Assembly: GCF_003597395.2 (NCBI RefSeq)
Contig: NC_133770.1
Location: 95,452,528 to 95,516,527, forward strand
DNA: 64,000 nucleotides
Reading direction: 5' to 3'
Source of the DNA: Chelonoidis abingdonii
Lineage: Eukaryota; Chordata; Testudines; Testudinidae
Below the pieces are notes generated by a model. That model did no database searches. It worked only from the letters and a program-made list of their open reading frames with translations, and was not told the origin of the DNA. Of this stretch, positions 1-11,348 are shown one piece after another (within the stretch, counting starts at the first letter, position 1; each line of letters starts with the position of its first letter). The translations under genes were made by a program, and so were the position numbers.

Positions 1-1635
1 ACTTAATAGATTTTACAGACTCTTTAGAAATCTTCTACACAGATCACCCCAACTGCTACTATTGATATTTGAGGTTCACTCACAAGAGTGGAATTTTACT
101 GAACAAATTGGGCTGGGGAATAGGGTCATCCTAAAAATACTTCATGTGTTCCTATCCCTTACTAGATATGCTTCAAGTGTTTCTCCTCCAACCCGTAAAT
201 TCTCTGCTCCAACAGATGCTCTCTGAAAATAGTAGCCCAGTTGATGCCCAGTCCTACGTTCCTTTACTGAGACTCTAGCTTTAATGTATGTGTAATTGAG
301 CATTTTCCCTGTCCACTTCTTATCTCTTGTGCCTTTTAGAATTATATAGATGCTGCTTGTTGTGATCAAAGGAGAGCATGTTTCTCTGCAGTCGGACAGG
401 AAGCACAATAACTGGATGAGTGACCAATATGGACATGTCTCTTGGAGACAGGAAATCTGAGAGGAGAAGTGGTACTAGATGATAACCTGGCTTGCGGTCA
501 TGGAATCTGGGTGGGAAGATGCCAGGATACCCCCAGTTTGGGACAAGGCCTGCATGTCCTCTTACCACCACTGTCATTATGCTTTTGTTTTCAATACTAA
601 AGATACTCAAATTCATTTCCAGCATCTTCTTCTAGGAGCGATATGTACCTTAACTGCTGTACTTTCTAAAGAATGTTTCTGATGGAAAACAATGTTGTCA
701 CCTACAGGAGGAGAACAAAGCCCTTTTAAAGCTGAAGGGTTTTTTTTTGTTTTGTTTTAGTTATTAAAAGGAACAAGTGCCCCAAATATTATGAAGTTGG
801 CCATTAAGGACTGAAAATATCATACATACTATTTAATCTTCTCACACAGCTTGACCAGAACGGGAAGTGCACATATACTTGAATAGCCGGCTGTGTTTTT
901 CTAGGAAAAGAGAACAGTGCATTAGTTCATATAGCTCACGTACTTTCCAGCTGCTTGAGTAATGGTTGTCACAAAATTAAAGGGGATGAACAATTTCCTG
1001 GGGGAAAATGGTCATTTACCAGGATTATTCACTTTAATAAAATCAGTGTTTTATAAACCATCTGCATCTTGCATGAGAACAGAACAAGTGACAATGATAC
1101 TTACCAGGAATTGTGGAAGTGCTCATTGAACATAAATCTTGTTCCTGAATGCTGAGTGTGAGTTTTGCGTGAACAAAGGATGCAGGGTCAGGCTCAAAAG
1201 GAGGATAATTTAAGGGGATGGATGTGTACATAGTGCATCCATTGGTTTTTAATGGGATTCTTACATAGAAAACCAAGGCAGGGCCACGCTCACCACCTGT
1301 AGAAAATTATGCTCCAAGGTAAATCCATTTTACAATACATGACCTTCATTGGAGACAAACCAGATGTGGAGGATAATGAGTAATCCTAATATCCCAGAAC
1401 GAAGTAGCACCTCCTGGTACATGCTTACATCAAAGAAATGCTCACATAATGTAAATGGGGAATAAATTTAATGCACATGTTGCTAGTATGATCTACCATA
1501 TATTCAAATGGACTATAAATATGAAGGGCTAAATTCTTTTGTCAGTGCACAGACTGAGTAACTGGGCTGTGGGCTAAGGAGGTTTGTAGGGTGTAAGCAT
1601 GGACAGCTTGAACAACATCTTTTCCCCAGGCCATG

Positions 1636-1660
1636 GAGGATGATGATGATGATGATGATT
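1636..1660. repeat. (GAT)n simple repeat
   Basis: Run of about seven GAT units directly upstream of a dispersed SINE-like remnant. Confidence 0.9.
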
Positions 1661-1661
1661 A

Positions 1662-1860
1662 TTTTCAATACTATAGTACCTAGGAGCCCTAGTCATGGAC
1701 TAGGACCTCCTTGTGCTAGGTGCTGTATAGAACAAAGAGACTGTCCCTGCCCCAAAGAACTTACAATCTAAGTATAAAACAAGAGACAACAGATGGACAG
1801 ACAGACAGATGAGGGAGTACAAGGAAACAATATTGGTCAGCATGGCAATCACAGTCACAG
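1662..1860 (+). mobile_element. Ancient SINE-like remnant (MIR/CORE-SINE type)
   Basis: Contains the phrases CTTGTGCTAGGTGCTGTA and CTGTCCCTGCCCCAAAGA followed by a GACAGACAGA tail. These recur in amniote genomes as part of an old tRNA-derived SINE group; a second, more eroded copy is at 39575-39690. Family name not certain. Confidence 0.55.
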
Positions 1861-2149
1861 ATCCACAAGTCCCACCCTACTTTAACCCCTAACTTAGCTC
1901 CCATGGTGCTGTGCTCTGCAGCATACAAGAGGACTCAGATCTCCTGTGTGGGCTCCTTGCATCCTGACTCCCAATACTGCACCAGTTCTGCTGTGTTTAG
2001 GACTCAACATGCCCCTGCTGGCAGGGATTAGGATGGAAGGAAACAGATTTGCTCAAGCAATAACACATGATTGGAAGATAACCACATGTATTGGGTGCAT
2101 AGTGAGTGGCCAACTACCGTCAGCATCTGATATTCAATACGTTCTTGAC

Positions 2150-3021
2150 TTGCCTATACATCAATGCCAGGAGCCTGGGGTACAAACGAGAGAAATTGGA
2201 ATTGCTTACTTATGATCATAATTAAATCTAACTGTTATTACAGAAACCTTGTGGGATGATTCACACTATTGGACTGTTAAAATCAATGGTTATAACCTAT
2301 TTAAGAAAAATTAAGTAGGCAAAAAGGGAGGGGGAGTGACACTCTATGTCAAAAATGGTATTACTTGTTTCCAAGTCACTGACAACTTGGAAGAAAATGA
2401 TCTTGAATGCTTCTGGATCAATGTCCTAACAGATAAAGCACAAGACTGGGTATTAGTTCATGTCTGCTACACACCATCAAATCACACAGGAGAACAGGAT
2501 GACTACCTTCTTACACACTTAATCTATAATGTCTAGGAAAAAAAGCTGTGTGATCATGGTGGACTTCAATTTGAATGACATATGCTGCCAGAACTAAAAC
2601 ATCCTTGTAATTTCTGAGTATTATAGATGACAATTTCCTAACTCAAACAGTGTTTCAGCCAACACAGGGGAATGCTTTATTAGATCTGTCCTAACAGTTA
2701 AAGAAAAACTGATCACAGACCTAAAAATTAATGATAGCTTAGGTACAAGTTATCATGACTTGGTTACATTTATAATGTGCATGCAGAATAAAGTTCAGAA
2801 CAGTAATATATATATACTTGATGCTTTAATAGGACTAATTTCACAAAGCTGAAAACAATTATGAGCCAAATCAGGTAGGAGGAAGATAACTGGATTGGGA
2901 ATTATTTAAGAACACTTTACTAGATGCCCCAAAAGCCACGATCCCACATTTGAGGAAGAAGAATGTGCCGGTTAAAAAAATAAATGGTATAGAGGGGAAG
3001 TGAAGGCAGCTATTTATATAT
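2150..3021 (+). mobile_element. Old CR1 LINE, 5' part: ORF2 endonuclease region
   Basis: A broken CR1 open frame. Around 2325-2536 the translation shows GGGVTLYVKNG...and a VCYTP segment typical of the APE-type endonuclease of CR1-like LINEs. Stops and shifts interrupt it. It continues through 2880-3020 and resumes after the LTR at 3967. The element is 5'-truncated and inactive. Confidence 0.8.
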
Positions 3022-3825
3022 TGTGATAAAGTTCCTCCTCTACCTTGGTGGGTCCTGCGCTTATTGGCAGATTTGCTCACCTCAGTGATCTTCCCCTCTA
3101 GCGGAACCTGTTGTGTATTTGGTTGTCATGGTTTTTGTTCCTATGGTAACTGAGTTAGATTATTAGGGGATAGCCCAGCCTGCTTCAGCTGCTCAGGTGA
3201 GCTCTGTGTCTGTAAATAAATGGTAGCTTCGTTAGCTGTCTGCTCTCTGGCCTCAAGTGATTTCTTCCTAAACCGGCTGCCCCCAAGGATAAACAGACAT
3301 CCACAGTTTGGCTGTCACTCCCTGTGTCGAATCAGGCCTGAGCTTTGGGGGGGAACCGGGCCTGCCCTCTACTCTCAGGTTCCCACCCAGGACCCTGTGT
3401 ATCGCAAGCGTCTATGTGCCTTCCTGTGTACAGCTGCATGAAGCTACAACTCGCCTGGGCTACCTTCCCCATGGCCTCTCAAACACCTTTTTATCCCACA
3501 GGAACCTTTCCTCCTGGTGTCTGATACGCTGTACTCCTTAGTCACTCAGCAGCACTGCCACTGCCTTCTCAGCTCCTGCACCCCAAATCATCAGTAGTGG
3601 ACTGGGAGACTTTAATAGTTCAGCAGCCCTTGATTGGCGTCAGGGGCCCAATCAATGTAGACTACTCCACTGCCTTCTAGAAAGATCTCAATTGGCCCCA
3701 GGTGTCTTGATTAACCTGGAGCAACTGCCATTTGGTTACCATGGTACTAGGGATTTGGTTAGCCTAGGGCTAACATACCTGTTCCTTACTACTTTATTGT
3801 AGCCATCTGGCCTTGCCCCCTCACA
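3022..3825 (+). mobile_element. Solo LTR (endogenous retrovirus-type) inside CR1
   Basis: 804 bp beginning TGTGATAAAGTTCC and ending CCCCCTCACA, i.e. TG...CA ends. Flanked by ATAT on both sides (3018-3021 and 3826-3829), a possible 4-bp target duplication in AT-rich DNA. No internal viral genes are present. It interrupts the CR1 of 2150-6515 and is therefore younger than it. Confidence 0.7.
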
Positions 3826-3864
3826 ATATCTATACATATACATATATAGATAGACAGATATAGA
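3826..3864. repeat. TA/GATA-rich simple repeat
   Basis: About 39 bp of TATACATA and GATAGACAGATA units between the LTR and the inverted CR1 copy. Confidence 0.7.
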
Positions 3865-3966
3865 TATATAAATAGCTGCCTTCACTTTCCCTCTATACCA
3901 ATTTTTTTTTTCACCAGCACAGCCTTCTTCCTCAAATGTGGGACTATGACTTTTGGGGCATCTAGT
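3865..3966 (-). repeat. Inverted duplicate of CR1 segment 2919-3020
   Basis: The reverse complement of these 102 bases matches 2919-3020 along its whole length with scattered substitutions (shared ACTAGATGCCCCAAAAG, CCCACATTTGAGGAAGAAG, AAGTGAAGGCAGCTATTTA). The two arms flank the LTR. Minus-strand frames reading through here are therefore CR1-derived, not a gene. Confidence 0.9.
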
Positions 3967-5457
3967 ATATGTATATGTATATATATCAAATGGAAGAAAT
4001 CGGAAGTTGATAGTAATGAATATAAATCAGAAATTAGGAATTGTAGAAAACTGATAAGGGACACAAGGAGAAATCTATGGCCAGCAGAGTTAAGGACAAT
4101 AAGAAGGAGTTTTTTAAATACATGAGAAATAAAAATAAATCCTGACAATGGTATTGGTTCATTACTAGATGGAAATGGTAGAACTATCAATAATAATGCA
4201 GAAAAAGCAGAAGTGTTCATAAAATATTTCTGTTCTATATTTGTAGAAAAAACTGATATAGTTTCATCGGGTGGTGATAGCACTTTTTCCATCCCACAAG
4301 TATCTCTGTGGGATGTTTAACAGAAGCTGCTAAAGTTAGACATTTTTAAATCAGTAAGTCCAGATAACTTGGATGCAAGAGTTTTAACAGAGTTGGCTGA
4401 GGAGCTCACCGAACTGTTAATGGTGTTTTTCAATAAGTTTTGCAGCACTGGCGAAGTTCCAGAAGGCTGGAAGAAAGCTAATATGCCATTTTTTAAACAG
4501 GCTAAACAGGATGACATGGCTAATTATAGCCTGTTAAGTCTGACATCAATCCCAGCAAGATAATGGGAGCTGCTGATAGGGGACTCGATTAATAAAGAAC
4601 TAGAGGACGGTAATGTAATTAATGCAAATCAACATGGGTTTATAGAAAATAGATCCTGTCAAACTAACTCGATATCTTTTTCTGATTAGATTACAAGTTT
4701 GGTTGATTAAGGTAATAGTGTTGACATAATTTACTTAGACTTCTACAAGGCATTTGATGTGGTACTGCACAACATTTTGATTAAAAACTAGAATAATATA
4801 AAATGAACATGCCACACGTTAAGTGGATTAAAAACTAGCTAACTGATAAGTCTCAAAATGTAATTGTAAATAGGGAATCATCATCAAGTGGGTGTCCTTC
4901 CAAGGGGGGGCTCTATGCTATTTAACATTTTTATCAATGATCTGGAAGAAAACATATAATCATCACTAATAAAGTTTGCAGATGGCACAAAATTGGGGGA
5001 GTGGCAAATAATGAAGAGGGCAGATCACTGATTCAGAGTGATCTGGATTACTTGACAAACTGGGTACAGGCCATATGCATTTTATGTCTAAATGTAAATA
5101 TATGTATCCAAGAACAAAGAATGTAGCCTATATTTACAGAATGGAGGACTCTATCTTAGAAAGTAATGACTCAGGGGTTGTGGTGGATAATCAGCTGAAT
5201 ATGAGCTCCCAATGTGATGCTGTGGCCATAAGAGCTAATGCAATCCTGGGATGCATAAACAGGGGAATCTCGAGTAGGAACAGAGAGGTTACTTTACCTC
5301 TGTTTTTGCCACTGGCATGACAGCTGCTGGAATACTATGTCCAGTTCTGGTGCCAACAATTCAAGGCGCTAATTGGAGAGGGTTCAGAGAAGAGCCACAA
5401 AAATTATTAAAGTATTACAAAACAGGCCTTTTAGTGATAGACTCAAAGAGCTCATCT
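3967..5457 (+). mobile_element. Old CR1 LINE, middle part: reverse transcriptase region
   Basis: Continuation of the CR1 begun at 2150. Translated fragments show the reverse transcriptase A block (LDFYKAFDVV, near 4735) and the catalytic block mutated to FADG at 4975-4986 in place of FADD. Many stops. The right boundary is where a younger CR1 was inserted. Confidence 0.85.
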
Positions 5458-6158
5458 AGAAAGAAAGGGATAGATAATAGGACTGAAAATATCATGTTAC
5501 TGCTACATAAATCCATGGTACACCCACATCTTGAATACTGTGCGTGGATGTGGTCGCCCCATCTTAAAAAAGATATATTGGAATGGGAAAAGGTTCAGAA
5601 AAGGGCAACAAAAATTATTAGGGGTATGGAACGGCTTCTGTATGAGGAGAGATTAATAAGGCTGGGACTTTTCAGCTTGGAAAGGAGATGGCTAAGGGGA
5701 GATATGATTGAAGTCTATAAAATCATGACTTGTATAGAGAAAATAAGGAAGTGTTGTTTACTATTTCTCATAACATAAGAACTAGAGGTCACCAAATGAA
5801 ATTAATAGGCAGTAGGTTTAAAACAAATAAAAGGAAGTATTTCTTCATAGTCAACCTGTGGAACTCCTTGTCAAAGGATGTTCTGAAGGCCAAGACCATA
5901 ACAGGGTTCAAAAAAGAACTAGATAAATTCATGGAGGATAGGTCCAACAATGGCTATTAGCCAGGATGGGCAGGAATGGTGTCCCTAGCCTCTGTTTGCC
6001 AGTAGCTGGGAACGAGCGACAGGGGATGGATCACTTGATGATTCCCTGTTCTGTTCATTCTCTCTGGGGCACCTGGCACTGGCCACTGTCAGAAGACAGG
6101 ATACTGGGCTAGATGGACTTTTGGTCTGACCCAGTAGGGCCATTCTTATGTTCTTATT
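5458..6158 (+). mobile_element. Younger 5'-truncated CR1 nested in old CR1
   Basis: About 700 bp of CR1 3' end: the C-terminal ORF2 (MVHPHLEYCAWMWSPHLKKDI at 5515-5575, then frameshifts) and a 3'UTR ending CCATTCTTATGTTCTTA. The old CR1 reads GATAGACTCAAAGAGCTC before it and resumes TTTAACAAAGAGAAGG after it, which fixes the nesting. It belongs to the same subfamily as the minus-strand CR1 at 58111-59812. Confidence 0.85.
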
Positions 6159-6515
6159 TAACAAAGAGAAGGTTAAGGGGTGACTTGATCATAGTCTGTA
6201 AGTATCCACATTAAGAATAAATGTTTAATAATAGGCTCTTCAGCACAATCAAATGTCAGGAAATTGAAGCTAGATAAATTCAGAATGGACATAGGGCGTA
6301 AAATTTTACCAGTGAGGATAATTAACCATTGGAACAATTTACCAAGAGTCATGGTAGATTCTCCCTCACTGACAATTTTTAAATCAAGATTGGATGTTTT
6401 TCTAAAAGATATGCTCAAGGAATTATTTGGGAGAAGTTCTCTGGCATGTGTTATGCAGAGGTCAGACTAGCTTATCAAAAATAGTCCTTTGTGGGCTTGG
6501 AATCTATGAATAGGT
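6159..6515 (+). mobile_element. Old CR1 LINE, 3' end
   Basis: Last part of the 2150-6515 element: CATTGGAACAATTTACCAAG and the 3'UTR phrase GGCTTGGAATCTATGAA. The same 3' subfamily gives minus-strand scraps at 28837, 54214 and 56125. Confidence 0.85.
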
Positions 6516-6837
6516 GTAAATATTACACAAAAAGGGATACTTTAATGTTATACCGCTTACAAAGCTGAGGTTTACACACACACACAACACACATCCCAAC
6601 TAACTTGTGTAATTTTTTTAAACAACTGTGGAGGTGTGGATATACTGTACTTAGTTTTGTAAAAAAACCTTTGCACAAATATATCTGACTTTTTAAATGA
6701 CTCCCCCTATCATGTAAATCTAATCCAAATGAGGAATACAAAAGCAACAGAGATTGTAAAATATTTTTTAGCACCTTAAGCTTCACTCAAGCTGTCAGCT
6801 TTTCAGTTTCAGCCTAAGGGCAACATTAAATTCACCC

Positions 6838-7012
6838 CCATAAGGGGTGTAGCTACCAGTACTGGGAGCGCTGCTCCCAGGGCTGGCACACTGTCTACAC
6901 TGGTGCTTTACAGCGCTGAAACTTGCTGAGCTCAGGGGGGTGTTTTTTCACATCCCTGAGTGAGAAAGTTGCAGTGCTGTAGTGCCAGTGTAAACAAGCC
7001 CTAAGTCACAAT
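6838..7012. mobile_element. Palindromic MITE-like repeat
   Basis: Arms GTCTACACTGGTGCTTTACAGCGCTG...CTCAGGG and CCCTGAG...GCAGTGCTGTAGTGCCAGTG form an imperfect hairpin of about 37 bp per arm around a T-rich loop. No transposase. The phrase is common in turtle-type genomes as a non-autonomous DNA element; the superfamily is not determined here. Confidence 0.6.
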
Positions 7013-8394
7013 GTTCTGCTGTGTGCAAAAGCCTTTGATGTTAACACAGCCACATCTGAAGCCGCTTTGGAAAGACAATCTGGTGCTTTAAATAAATTAC
7101 AGTCAAATTTAAGTCCAAACTTAGCTGTAAGTAGAACAGAAACTTTCCTCCCCTCCCTTTGGTTTGTCATTTTGAAACAGCTTCAAACTGAGGCCACATT
7201 AACTTCAGAGATTTCACATACACAGCAGACATCCCACCTTGGGCAGAAGCAGCTGAGGTGAAGACTTTGAAGACAGAAAAAAGAGATTATAGCTAGTTCT
7301 TCTATGTAGACACAATATGTATCCTCCCCTTGCATAGCCCATGAGCAGGCCAGCTAACAACTGAAGTACTTTCACTCACAGGACTGCAGGGATACTTTCA
7401 TCTCTGTGTCCCTAGCAGGTAGAAGGAGATGGCTACACCCTCACAATCCCACCCCCCACATACACACACTGGCCCACAGTACAGGGTTGGTGAATTGAAG
7501 GGAGCAGACTGTACCATCCTACAGCCCACGCATACCCTGTGCACACAAGGGCACTCTCTCTGGGTTCCTTTGGGAAAACGTGGCTCCCCCTGCTCTCTAT
7601 ACAGGGCTGTGCTTAAAGAAACAGGGTATGATTTGAAATGATCTTCTATTCAGACATTTTTTTAGTTGCTCAGGCAATTTTCTGACAAATGTGCCTATCT
7701 GCTGGGTCAGCTGCCATTTTGGGAAGCACACTGGATGCAGCATTTTACAGAGACCACACATACACACTGTGCTCTCTGAAGAGTGATCTTAGCTTTTGTT
7801 TTCTTCTTTGTTACCCTTAATCTAAAATAAAACTTGATCAGACTGAAAGTGTATGGTTGCATGTTTTTGCATGGAAAGTCAAAAAAGATCATTAAACGCT
7901 TGGAAATTATATTAATTTTAATTAATATGTAGCTTTAAAATATGTTTCAATAAGGATAGCTGTGAGGTAATTGCTAGAAGTGTGCTAGGATTAACTACAG
8001 GATGGGCCTAACCAATTTATTAAAAAAATTATTTTAATGCAATTTTTAAATGGGACCATGTAGTTGTCTGTGTTAAACAATTCATGCTCATTATTCATTG
8101 AGCAGTGAATGAGAGAACTAGTATTTTGAGGAATAACTGAAAGATTGTTCATTGTGTCTCAGGGCCATCATCTGCCTAGCCCTGTGTGATAAATGAGCCT
8201 ATAAATTTACCCTAATTGTGAGCTCCACTGTGAAAAGTGAGTGAAAATTCATAAAAGGTCACAATAACCTATAACACCAAAATGTTGATGGGAAAAGGTC
8301 CAAACAGGAGACAGAAAGAATGAATGAATTCAAACAAAAAGGTCAACTGGTATAACTCATGGAAACAAAGAGACATGGGACCAAAAAATCAATG

Positions 8395-9480
8395 GACCAA
8401 AATTGGTGTGTCAGAAATTAGGCTTAATTGGTGAACAAAATGAGAGGGTGAACTGCTCTGCTCATCATTCCCTCTTGGCACCCTTAAAAGAAAAGACGAT
8501 TTTGTGGGGAAAGGAAGAAGAAGTTTTCCATTAACAGCTACTGACTGGGAGATGGGCAAACCAACAGGAGCAAGCTTTACTATCATGGCTGCCGCCACCA
8601 CCACTGTCTCCTGGGACCCAGTCAGGGCCGGTGCTTCCATTTAGGCGACCGCCTGCCAGGATTTGTGAGGGTGGCAGATTGCTCCGGTGGACGTCCCGCA
8701 GGCGTGCCTGCGGAGGGTCCGCTGGTCCCGTGGCTCCGGTGGAGCATCCGCAGGCACGCCTGCGGCAGGTCCACCAGAGCCGCAGAACCAGCGGACCGTC
8801 CGCAGGGACACCTGCGGCAGGTCCACCGGAGCTGCGGGACCGGTGAGCTGGGCCTGCGCCTAGGGCGCCAAAAACCCTGGCACCGCTCCTGGACCCAGTC
8901 ACCACTCGGCTGCCTTCTTCCTAATCCTGAGACAAGTTCTGACCAGACTAGGCCTAAGAGAGGACCCAGATGACACCACCGCCTCCACTGGCTGCAGCTA
9001 AATCCTGACAACCACCTGGGATGTGAGACTTTTTCACTCCCTTTCTCCTCAGTGTGTCCTTTTCCTTCCTCACCTTATTTCTTCTCATTCCTATCCCTCT
9101 CCTGGATCCTTCCATCTAATAAGAGTCTGGCTTAGCCTTCCAAGATTGCATATTTCACAATGCTATTGTAAGCCTGTGACCAGAGAGGCAGATAAAAACA
9201 ATGCCCCACACAGCCCAATCCTGGCCCAAGTGGCCAGGTTTTGGAGTGGCTAATAAGATTGTGTTCCATGCATGTGTTTCTCGAGCAGTGAGATTGCAAG
9301 AGAGAGTCAACACCAGAGACAGATACTGTATTTTCTCTGTTTGCTGTTCTTCTCTCTCCCCTCTTGTGTATGTGTCTTGTTTTGTCTTTTAGGCAATGGG
9401 ATTGGACTTTAACAGCAGCTGCAGCAACAATGGTTCCAGAGAAACTAACATTTTCTCTTCCACCTGACCTCCCCCTCAAG
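8395..9480. repeat. Unclassified sequence hosting a hAT MITE
   Basis: GC-richer than its surroundings, with CT-rich stretches. I suspect an old retroelement or LTR piece, but see no terminal repeats, tRNA head or protein homology. It is the target of the insertion at 8623-8891, so it is older than that insertion. Confidence 0.3.
8623..8891. mobile_element. GC-rich hAT-type MITE with 8-bp target duplication
   Basis: Ends CAGGGCCGGTGC and GCACCGCTCCTG are imperfect terminal inverted repeats of hAT type. The flanks are exact 8-bp duplicates GACCCAGT (8615-8622 and 8892-8899). The 269-bp body consists of overlapping GC-rich palindromes built on CGCAGGCGTGCCTGCGG and GGTCCGCTGGTCCCG. Open frames across it are artefacts of CG-rich palindromes. 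Its core resembles 58746-59040, but the ends differ. Confidence 0.85.
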
Positions 9481-10365
9481 GACAGTTATGATCCTCTTTA
9501 ACATCATGTAAAGGACTGTCAAAAAATTCTCTTCAGCTAAAGGGAATGTGAGCAAGGGATGTTCTTAAAGTGAAAGCCTTGCTTAGCACTTTACATGCCA
9601 AATGCTTTAACTCTTTCCTCCTGTGTCTTTAATATAAGGTTAAAATGTTTTCCCCCCAGGACACTAAGCAGGCTGAGGCCTCTGCATTACTGAATCCCAA
9701 ACCTTGTACAGTTTTATATTTCTCCAGTGATGGGGAAAAAATAGACACTTCATGCAATTTGGGAGGAAATATTTGACCATCAATAACATGATATTCAATT
9801 GAAAGTATAATGAGCATGGTCCTGTTGTTGCTGCTCCACATGAGCTGAAACCCTTATTTACCATGTATTGTTTATTTCCTTGGCATCACAGCTTGGCAGT
9901 AGCCCAATGGCTAATTAGGAATCTCAATTTTCATTCCTGTGAGCAGCATCACAATGAGGATTCAGGAAAAAACAATATCAATAATTTCTTTGCAAAGAGC
10001 AAAAAATGTTTGTTCAGTAATCAAATGCCTGTAGAAAATTGGAAGCAAACTCCATGGCTTACTTGACTCATAAAACTGAAGGCATAGCTAGCCACCAGCA
10101 AAAAAGTTGCACTTCCTTTCGGGGCTACCAATTAGAGATGGGTGCAAGGCTCAAAATGTAAGGTTTCAAACTCCAGTGTTCAAGGCTGGTTGGAGCCAGG
10201 CCTTTTGTTTGGTTCAACCCACCATAAACATGTTTGGATTTCAAAGAACTCCAAAACGCATGGGCGTTCAGATCCAGGGATTTGGTTCAGGCCTATCTTT
10301 ACTAGCCAGAGGTCTGCGCATGCAGAAAAGGTTGGAGTGATAGTGGGTTAGGAAGAAAAGTGTAA

Positions 10366-10931
10366 CTGAAAGGCACATTGACCAAACCAGACAGTACCCA
10401 CATAAAAGAATAAATGGACACAAATCAGACATCAGGAATGGTAACATACAAAAGCCAGTAGGTGAACACTTCAATCTCCCTGGACATTCTATAACAGATT
10501 TAAAAGTAACAATTCTTGAACAAAAAAACTTCAGAAACAGACTTCAAAGAGAAACAGCAAAACTACAATTTATTTGCAAACTTGCCACCATTAATTTGGG
10601 TTGAATAGGGACTGGGAGTGACTGGCTCATTACAAAAGCAGCTTTGCCTCTCCTGGAATTAAGACCTCCTCATATATTATTGGGAGTGGACTACATCCAT
10701 CCTGATTGAATTGGCCCTGTCAACACTGGTTCTCCACTTGTGAGGTAACTCCCTTTTCTTCATGTGTCATTATATAATGCCTGCATCGGTAACTTGCAGT
10801 CCATGCATCTGAAGAAGTGAGGTGTTTTACCCACAAAAGCTTATGCCCAAATAAATCTGTTAGTCTTTAAAGTGCCACTGGGCTCCTTGCTGATTTTGTG
10901 GATACAGACTAACACAGCTACCCCCAGATAC
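10366..10931 (+). mobile_element. Penelope-like element 3' fragment (GIY-YIG relic)
   Basis: Broken coding remnant: QT.Q..HKRINGHKSDIRN, then KPVGEHFNLPGHS..DLKV, matching the C-terminal GIY-YIG endonuclease of Penelope-like retroelements. It is followed by a 3'UTR with GCATCTGAAGAAGTGAGG, AAAGCTTATGCCCAAATAAA and the terminal CAGACTAACACAGCTACCC. It lies antisense to AOAH. Confidence 0.8.
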
Positions 10932-11095
10932 TAGGCAGGGCTGGAGCAGCTGCAGATCTGGAGACCCAGCTGGAGGAAGAGCCCTGGACAGAACTGAAGG
11001 GCTCTGGAAACTTCTGCTTCTGTAAAGAATCTAAATAGGATTTGAACCAAAACATCTGACATCTGGCTACTGAAGTAGACTTGACAGAACAATGA

Positions 11096-11348
11096 GTAAT
11101 GGTCTCAAGTTGCAGTGGGGGAGGTTTAGGTTGGATATTAGTAAAAACTTTTTCACTAGACAGTGGTGAAGCACTGGAATGGGTTACCTGGGGAGGTGGT
11201 GGAATCTCCTTCCTTAGAGGTTTTAAGGTCAGGCTTGACAAAGCCCTGGCTGGGATGATTTAGTTGGGAATTGGTCCTGCTTTGAGCAAGGGGTTGGACT
11301 AGATGACCTCCTGAGGTCCCTTCCAACCTGATATTCTATGATTCTATG
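11096..11348 (+). mobile_element. CR1 3' end with ATTCTATG tail
   Basis: 3'UTR of a CR1: GGACTAGATGACCTCCTGAG, CCCTTCCAACC, ending GATATTCTATGATTCTATGA, the characteristic 8-bp tail repeat of CR1. 5'-truncated. Confidence 0.9.

Noticed and set aside
1105..1144. Minus-strand 40-nt exon-like segment with GTAAGTATC donor, starting with Glu in phase 0
   Set aside because: Phase fits the expected AOAH exon, but only a three-residue likeness (D-x-C-S) is seen and the length is too short.
3882..4292. 136-codon minus-strand frame
   Set aside because: Mostly complement of CR1; its C-terminal part comes from the inverted CR1 duplicate at 3865-3966.
8531..9011. Open frames of 100-129 codons on both strands
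   Set aside because: They read through the palindromic GC-rich MITE; Ala/Gly/Arg/Pro-rich shadow frames.
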